From positions 41,901 to 105,900 of the forward strand of contig JAQSYI010000035.1 of NCBI GenBank assembly GCA_029256185.1: DNA of 64,000 nt, read 5' to 3'. This DNA is from Paenibacillaceae bacterium. GTDB lineage: Bacteria > Bacillota > Bacilli > Paenibacillales > NBRC-103111. The position numbers and the translations under genes are program-made. Every line of letters starts with the position of its first letter. Within the stretch, counting starts at the first letter, position 1. Below the pieces are notes generated by a model. That model searched no databases. It was not told the DNA's origin and saw only the letters and a program-made list of their open reading frames with translations. Below, one piece after another: positions 60,345 through 64,000 of the stretch.

Positions 60345-61142
60345 CTAAAGCTCTCTATAGACTGGCTGCATCATCCCTTGAGCCGGCTGATTTTCATGGT
60401 ATTCGTAGTATTGCGGCTGCGCGGGCGCATGGATTTGTGCTTCCACTGGCAGCACGGACTGCCGCTGATACGGCTCATCCACATACATGATTCTGCGCTG
60501 AATCTGCATGAGTCCATTCACGACGCGCAGCGCGGCCCAGAACAGGACAAGTCCAACACCTGCGTACAGCAGATACTGCTGATTATAGGTCCAATCGATA
60601 TGAAAATAACTAAACAGGCTGTTCTCCAAAATATCAAGCTGCATTTCATTCATCAGAATAATATGCACGACCGGAAGAGCAATAAATCCTAACCCCAGTG
60701 AAATCACCGTTACCATAATAACAAAGAATACAATACCCGTTATAAATCTCAGGATGACGAGCAGCGTATTTCGAATGAACAGCCCTCCGTCAAAGTCTCT
60801 CACCATTCGCATCAACCAGTTCCGCCCAGCCTCAGACTGTTGATTGTACGTATACATAGAAACCGGAGGGGTTGGCAAGCCTAAAATTTGTCTAATTATG
60901 CTTTGTTCAAAATTCACAATCCCATTCAACAGCTTAGCCACTCCAAAAAACAGCGGTATTCCGATAAATAGGGGAGTTAAGCCGATTGATAGAGCAAATC
61001 CCGTCACCGCCAAAGTAAAATAAATAATCCCTAGCGGGAGAGACAGCAATAAGTAGAGGATCGTTGCATAGGTTTTGGGGTTAACAAGCACCCAATTGAC
61101 CTTACCAGTTGGCTCCTTTGCAGTCGCCTCTGTTGCCTTCAT
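60345..61142 (-). CDS. Membrane protein with putative sensor domain
   Basis: A 265-residue protein with four hydrophobic segments (two near 25-75 and two near 120-180) and a Pro/Gln/Tyr-rich cytoplasmic tail (HAPAQPQYYEYHENQPAQGM). It matches the layout of the putative sensor domain found before histidine kinases (PF13796), here without a kinase. A segment YNQQ is repeated at about 99 and 186. ATG at 61142 with AAAGGAG; the frame to 61166 has no signal. Function unknown. Confidence 0.7.
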   Translation of the reverse strand: MKATEATAKEPTGKVNWVLVNPKTYATILYLLLSLPLGIIYFTLAVTGFALSIGLTPLFIGIPLFFGVAKLLNGIVNFEQSIIRQILGLPTPPVSMYTYNQQSEAGRNWLMRMVRDFDGGLFIRNTLLVILRFITGIVFFVIMVTVISLGLGFIALPVVHIILMNEMQLDILENSLFSYFHIDWTYNQQYLLYAGVGLVLFWAALRVVNGLMQIQRRIMYVDEPYQRQSVLPVEAQIHAPAQPQYYEYHENQPAQGMMQPVYREL

Positions 61143-61365
61143 ATTCAAACACTCCTTTAACCTCATAAGTCACGCTCTGAGTTATACACCCATTATAGCT
61201 GCCTTATTAGCGTGACATAACCGTCTTAGGGGGTATTTGAACACTAGACCTTAGACTAGGAATGGAAATTGGAGCCTCTGTCCGAAGATCGCAGCAATAA
61301 GCTTCTACGTGTGCGGTTACAGTTGTGATGTTCCCTGCTATCATTTCGCGCAACAACTGGCTAAT

Positions 61366-62454
61366 TCATAGTTGTATGGAAAGCAACAGTTTTATACCCG
61401 AAATCGTAGCTGGAATTTTATAACCCGGTGACAGATTAGACAATATGACAACCCCTGTTTGGGTATCCGTATTAAATCCGATATAACAGTTGTAGTCATC
61501 AGTCCCGCCGTTATGCCAAGTAATATTGCTGCCGCGATCCTTCATCCAACTCATCCCAACCTCATCCATCCGGATTCCCATCTTCATATACCCTTCTGTT
61601 GAAGCATCAATGATCTTCCGTGTTTCTTGGCATTTTTCAAGATAAGGCGGATTTTTCTCCAGCTGCTTTTTTACATATACCATCATATCCGAGATATTGG
61701 AAACCAAAGCTCCTGCAGGAATATAAGCATCCTGTTCTTTCCAGTCCCAATAATGATTCAGATCTCCGCTTCCCTCTGAGACTTTTGTGTTAGGCAGATG
61801 AAGTTCATCTTTGATGTATGCGTTCACCAAGGTCGTATAATCCTCTTGGTACACGTTCTCCAGCACAAGACCTAACACCGCATATCCAAAGTTTGAATAT
61901 TGAAAGGGGTACTCCCTGTCCTTCAGGTTAACATCCGCTATCTTTTCCATAAGCATATCCTGCGTAATACCATAATAATCGTTTCTTCTGCTAAAGAAGT
62001 TGGCTATCATCGGGGTTTCAAAATAGTATGGCTTGTACCCGGAAGTGTGCGTAAGCAGTTGTTCAATGGTCGGGTAATAGTTTTTTGACGGGAGCGGAAT
62101 GTACCTGTCTATGGAATATGACATTTCAAGTTTACCTTCTTGAATCGCTTTGCCTATTAAAGCGGCAGTGAATGTTTTGGTGAGCGACCCTATTTCATAG
62201 GTGTGCAGTTCCGGCGGCAGCACCTGCCCATCTGCGCCATAAACAGTGTAGCTTGTCTCGCCATTTTTTATAATTCCTACTGTAACTACAGCATCAGGCT
62301 GATCGGCTGTCGTGTATTCCAGGGTTTCCTCAAAGGTCAGTGCCGGTATTTTGCCCAGCTTGTATTTTCCATAAAGATAATACCCGAAGAGACCCACCGC
62401 CGCACAAGCGAGAATGAGAAAGACAATGAAAAGGACCTTCTTATATTTTTTCAT
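61366..62454 (-). CDS. Membrane-anchored serine hydrolase, beta-lactamase/DD-peptidase-like
   Basis: A 362-residue protein with an N-terminal membrane anchor (about 7-29) and the serine hydrolase fold of class C beta-lactamases and esterases. The nucleophile motif is SLTK (Ser90, Lys93), the second is YSNFGY and the third HNGGTDDYN. Substrate may be a peptide or ester at the cell surface. ATG lies at 62454 with a weak GAGTG signal. Isolated between gaps of about 200 and 310 bases with no other gene. Confidence 0.85.
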   Translation of the reverse strand: MKKYKKVLFIVFLILACAAVGLFGYYLYGKYKLGKIPALTFEETLEYTTADQPDAVVTVGIIKNGETSYTVYGADGQVLPPELHTYEIGSLTKTFTAALIGKAIQEGKLEMSYSIDRYIPLPSKNYYPTIEQLLTHTSGYKPYYFETPMIANFFSRRNDYYGITQDMLMEKIADVNLKDREYPFQYSNFGYAVLGLVLENVYQEDYTTLVNAYIKDELHLPNTKVSEGSGDLNHYWDWKEQDAYIPAGALVSNISDMMVYVKKQLEKNPPYLEKCQETRKIIDASTEGYMKMGIRMDEVGMSWMKDRGSNITWHNGGTDDYNCYIGFNTDTQTGVVILSNLSPGYKIPATISGIKLLLSIQL

Positions 62455-62553
62455 GATATGGCACTCCTTGTATGCCAGGTGTAGAATGCTCGAGGTTATG
62501 CGGTTAAGTATCCCTTGAACACATCTGCCATACCCATTTGTTGAAAGGATACA

Positions 62554-62579
62554 AAAAGCGACCGACTAGGGTCGCTTTT
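62554..62579. terminator. Terminator after the toxin-antitoxin pair
   Basis: AAAAGCGACC (62554-62563) pairs with GGTCGCTTTT (62570-62579). T-rich on the plus side, A-rich on the other, so it can serve the PIN gene leftward. Confidence 0.8.
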
Positions 62580-62654
62580 CTAATACTCCATATGGAGGCG
62601 AGCGCCCCATCTTGATTGCTGACGAAGCTTATTAACGATGACAATATTAGCGGT

Positions 62655-62710
62655 AGATTGAGATGCCGTGCCCCTGCTCTTACGCTCTGGTCCGGGATTG
62701 GACTGAACCC
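62655..62710. repeat. Dispersed repeat, copy B
   Basis: Shares a block of about 55 bases with 53520-53576. It lies between the serine hydrolase and the PIN toxin gene. Confidence 0.55.
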
Positions 62711-62767
62711 CCGACCGAAGGGACCGCCACATGGACGCTTGAAGTAACAATCTTGCCTTTAATTAAT

Positions 62768-63250
62768 TCAATCATCAAGTATTCTTTGTAAAAGAGATGA
62801 TGATATTCTAAAATCAGCATCCAGCAGCTTTACTATATCCGATTTCAAATCATAAGTTATACCTCTTTTATACGCAAGCTTTAGGATTCCAAGAGTACCT
62901 ATGATATTTAAGTCAAATTGTTTTGCCTTGTTTCTCGCGTGGAGATCATCAAGTAGGACTTCCTGAATACCCAGTTCAGATGCACCAATAATAACTTGAA
63001 CCTCTCCAAGATGCAGTCGACCGGAAAGAGCCTTTATAGCCAGCTCGTTACGTACATCGAAACGAATAACCTGCCCTTTTGCGATTAGGAGTTCAATTTC
63101 CGAGGCAACATTATCTGTTTTTTGAGACAACACAGTTTCATCATACACAGCATAAGGAATGTATATTTTATCGAACATTTTGGTTAGTACATCCAGCCGG
63201 TCTATCTTACTTAGGAATATCAACGGGCTGGAATTTGATACAATCTTCAT
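62768..63250 (-). CDS. PIN-like toxin, DUF3368
   Basis: A 160-residue protein that begins MKIVSNSSPLIFLSKIDRLD, the hallmark of DUF3368 PIN-like nucleases of toxin-antitoxin systems. The first acidic position is Asn, as in many members; other acidic residues are in YDETVLS and LLDDLHARN. Expected to cut RNA. It overlaps the upstream UPF0175 gene by 4 bases (ATGA-type), the common layout of this TA pair. The end LLQRILDD is intact. Confidence 0.85.
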   Translation of the reverse strand: MKIVSNSSPLIFLSKIDRLDVLTKMFDKIYIPYAVYDETVLSQKTDNVASEIELLIAKGQVIRFDVRNELAIKALSGRLHLGEVQVIIGASELGIQEVLLDDLHARNKAKQFDLNIIGTLGILKLAYKRGITYDLKSDIVKLLDADFRISSSLLQRILDD

Positions 63251-63543
63251 ATATGAGGTCTCTCTTCTTCATAGCGAGACATAAATTTCAGATCATCTTC
63301 ATACATTTCCTCTGTATATTCAACAGCAGGTATATCCAATCGGTTAAGGATGGCGATAAACTCTGGTAGTGATTTTCCTGCAAGCTGAGCTGCTTTCCCA
63401 AGGCTGATGTCTTTGGACACGAAGAAGCCTATAGAAAGGTTAAGCTTTAGCTTATCCTCCAGTGTCATGCCCTTTAAATTAAGTGAAGCTATCTCTAATA
63501 AAACCTCTTCTGGCAAATACATCTGGATTGCTTTCTGATCCAT
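63247..63543 (-). CDS. UPF0175 antitoxin
   Basis: A 98-residue protein with the UPF0175 core: KLNLSIGFFVSKDISLGKAA followed by QLAGKSLPEFIAILNRL, a helix-turn-helix. Such proteins are coupled to DUF3368 PIN-like toxins and presumably bind both toxin and DNA. ATG with AAGGGGAG upstream. A TATAAT lies at 63629-63634. Antitoxin comes first, as is typical. Confidence 0.85.
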   Translation of the reverse strand: MDQKAIQMYLPEEVLLEIASLNLKGMTLEDKLKLNLSIGFFVSKDISLGKAAQLAGKSLPEFIAILNRLDIPAVEYTEEMYEDDLKFMSRYEEERPHI

Positions 63544-63719
63544 AACTTACTCCCCTTCCTTCTCAAGCAAGGATTGCTATCTCCCTGCTTACCTGGAGTT
63601 GCTCAATCTGAATCATCACTTCTTAATTATTATACTTTACAAGTGAGTTCATGGATACTGCCGCGGAATACAAAATTGCCCCTGCTTTGTCTGGCTTGTC
63701 ATCGACATCATACAACTAG

Positions 63720-63733
63720 TACAACATGTTGTA
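63720..63733. promoter_or_regulatory. 14-bp perfect palindrome upstream of the TA genes
   Basis: TACAACATGTTGTA is a perfect palindrome about 90 bases before the TATAAT of the antitoxin gene. It might be an operator; distance argues for caution. Confidence 0.35.
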
Positions 63734-63752
63734 AATTCGTTCCCTATGGAAA

Positions 63753-63769
63753 AGGACCAAAAAGGTCCT
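63753..63769 (-). terminator. Short terminator at the end of the edge gene
   Basis: AGGACC (63753-63758) pairs with GGTCCT (63764-63769), with Ts in loop and tail on the minus strand. The stem overlaps the stop codon of the gene at the right edge. Confidence 0.55.
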
Positions 63770-64000
63770 AAAACTCGTCGAGCACAAACGGGAATTGATC
63801 GACGAGTAAAGCGAGCAACTCACGAGCGGTGCCGGTATAGGGGGTCTCTTCCCAACGGCCGGATGAGTTGGCCACGCCAAGCTGAAAGAGACGACCTTTC
63901 TTTTCCAAGGAAAAGCGAGCACGATTGGTTCGTTCTCCCTCTTCCATCGAGTAGATGACCAAGTGGGTGCCATGCTTGCGCACGTGAAGATGCCCCAAGC
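63768..64000 (-). CDS. Hypothetical protein, probably partial (runs to right edge)
   Basis: A frame of at least 76 codons open to the right edge. It reads RKHGTHLVIYSMEEGERTNR, then ARFSLEKKGRLFQLG and SGRWEETPYTGTARELLALL, ending in LDEF. The pattern looks like a real soluble protein, with a beta-rich middle and a helical end. I do not recognise the family. No start codon with a ribosome binding site is visible inside the window; a GTG lies at about residue 6. Confidence 0.5.
   Translation of the reverse strand, partial: LGHLHVRKHGTHLVIYSMEEGERTNRARFSLEKKGRLFQLGVANSSGRWEETPYTGTARELLALLVDQFPFVLDEF

Noticed and set aside
60225..60692. A 155-codon plus-strand frame after the MerR gene
   Set aside because: It begins inside a terminator hairpin and runs opposite the sensor-domain membrane-protein gene.
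1..64000. CRISPR arrays, rRNA genes and prophage genes
   Set aside because: No regularly spaced repeats, no conserved rRNA stretches and no phage structural genes were seen.

Overview
The window looks like chromosome of a Paenibacillus-type Firmicute. The signs are strong AGGAGG ribosome binding sites with many TTG and GTG starts, a membrane-anchored AraC regulator next to an LplA/LplB/YtcP-type importer, a long secreted pectate lyase, and several wHTH/MarR/TetR/MerR local regulators. This assignment is inferred from gene content only. I see no rRNA, tRNA or CRISPR array. Almost everything is on the minus strand; the plus-strand genes are a HAD phosphatase (31330), a polysaccharide deacetylase (53768) and a MerR regulator (59779).

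Layout. 1-7.5 kb: the 5' end of a membrane sensor/regulator gene, an ankyrin-repeat gene flanked by a decayed copy of the same neighbourhood, then a seven-gene operon of zinc-ribbon proteins, small membrane proteins and a lipase-VWA fusion with no function I recognise. 7.7-14 kb: a two-domain VOC protein, a TetR/MMPL efflux pair with a clear double operator, a small P-loop kinase, and an ECF sigma/anti-sigma pair. 14.2-19.8 kb: an operon for uptake of a sugar or sugar phosphate (binding protein, two permeases, MBL hydrolase, IMPase-family phosphatase, HutC-type GntR regulator) with a GTCTAGAC operator at its head. 20.2-22.3 kb: secreted pectate lyase with a perfect cre match upstream. 22.8-27.1 kb: GNAT protein, truncated RCC1-like protein, and an SF1 helicase-PLD fusion resembling the type II Mokosh defence protein. 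27.4-31.3 kb: MITE-like element, aldo/keto reductase, a MarR/old-yellow-enzyme pair with twin operators, a lipoprotein.

32.2-45.9 kb is a rhamnogalacturonan utilisation locus: sensor AraC regulator, SGNH rhamnogalacturonan acetylesterase, LplA-type binding protein, two permeases, GH105 unsaturated-uronyl hydrolase, a secreted lyase-like protein ending in a dockerin, and a secreted protein with a cohesin-like domain. It is bracketed by two remnants of an IS1182-like transposase. Together with the pectate lyase upstream this implies growth on plant pectin. Neither ABC system here has its own ATPase, so a shared MsmX-type ATPase elsewhere is expected.

46-48.8 kb is an ADP-ribose/NAD locus: an NrtR-like NUDIX regulator, a NADAR gene truncated to 39 codons, and a PARG-family hydrolase, behind a strong promoter with a tandem operator. 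48.9-64 kb: HEAT/SEC-C protein, DUS-type dihydrouridine synthase, phosphodiesterase-like lipoprotein, chitin-deacetylase-like protein, tandem BaiN-like flavoproteins, cell-wall amidase, an SDR/MerR pair with a 19-bp-spacer promoter, a membrane protein, a serine hydrolase, a UPF0175/DUF3368 toxin-antitoxin pair, and a partial gene at the edge. The most novel candidates are the lipase-VWA/zinc-ribbon operon, the cohesin/dockerin pair, the Mokosh-like gene and the NrtR-NADAR-PARG locus.
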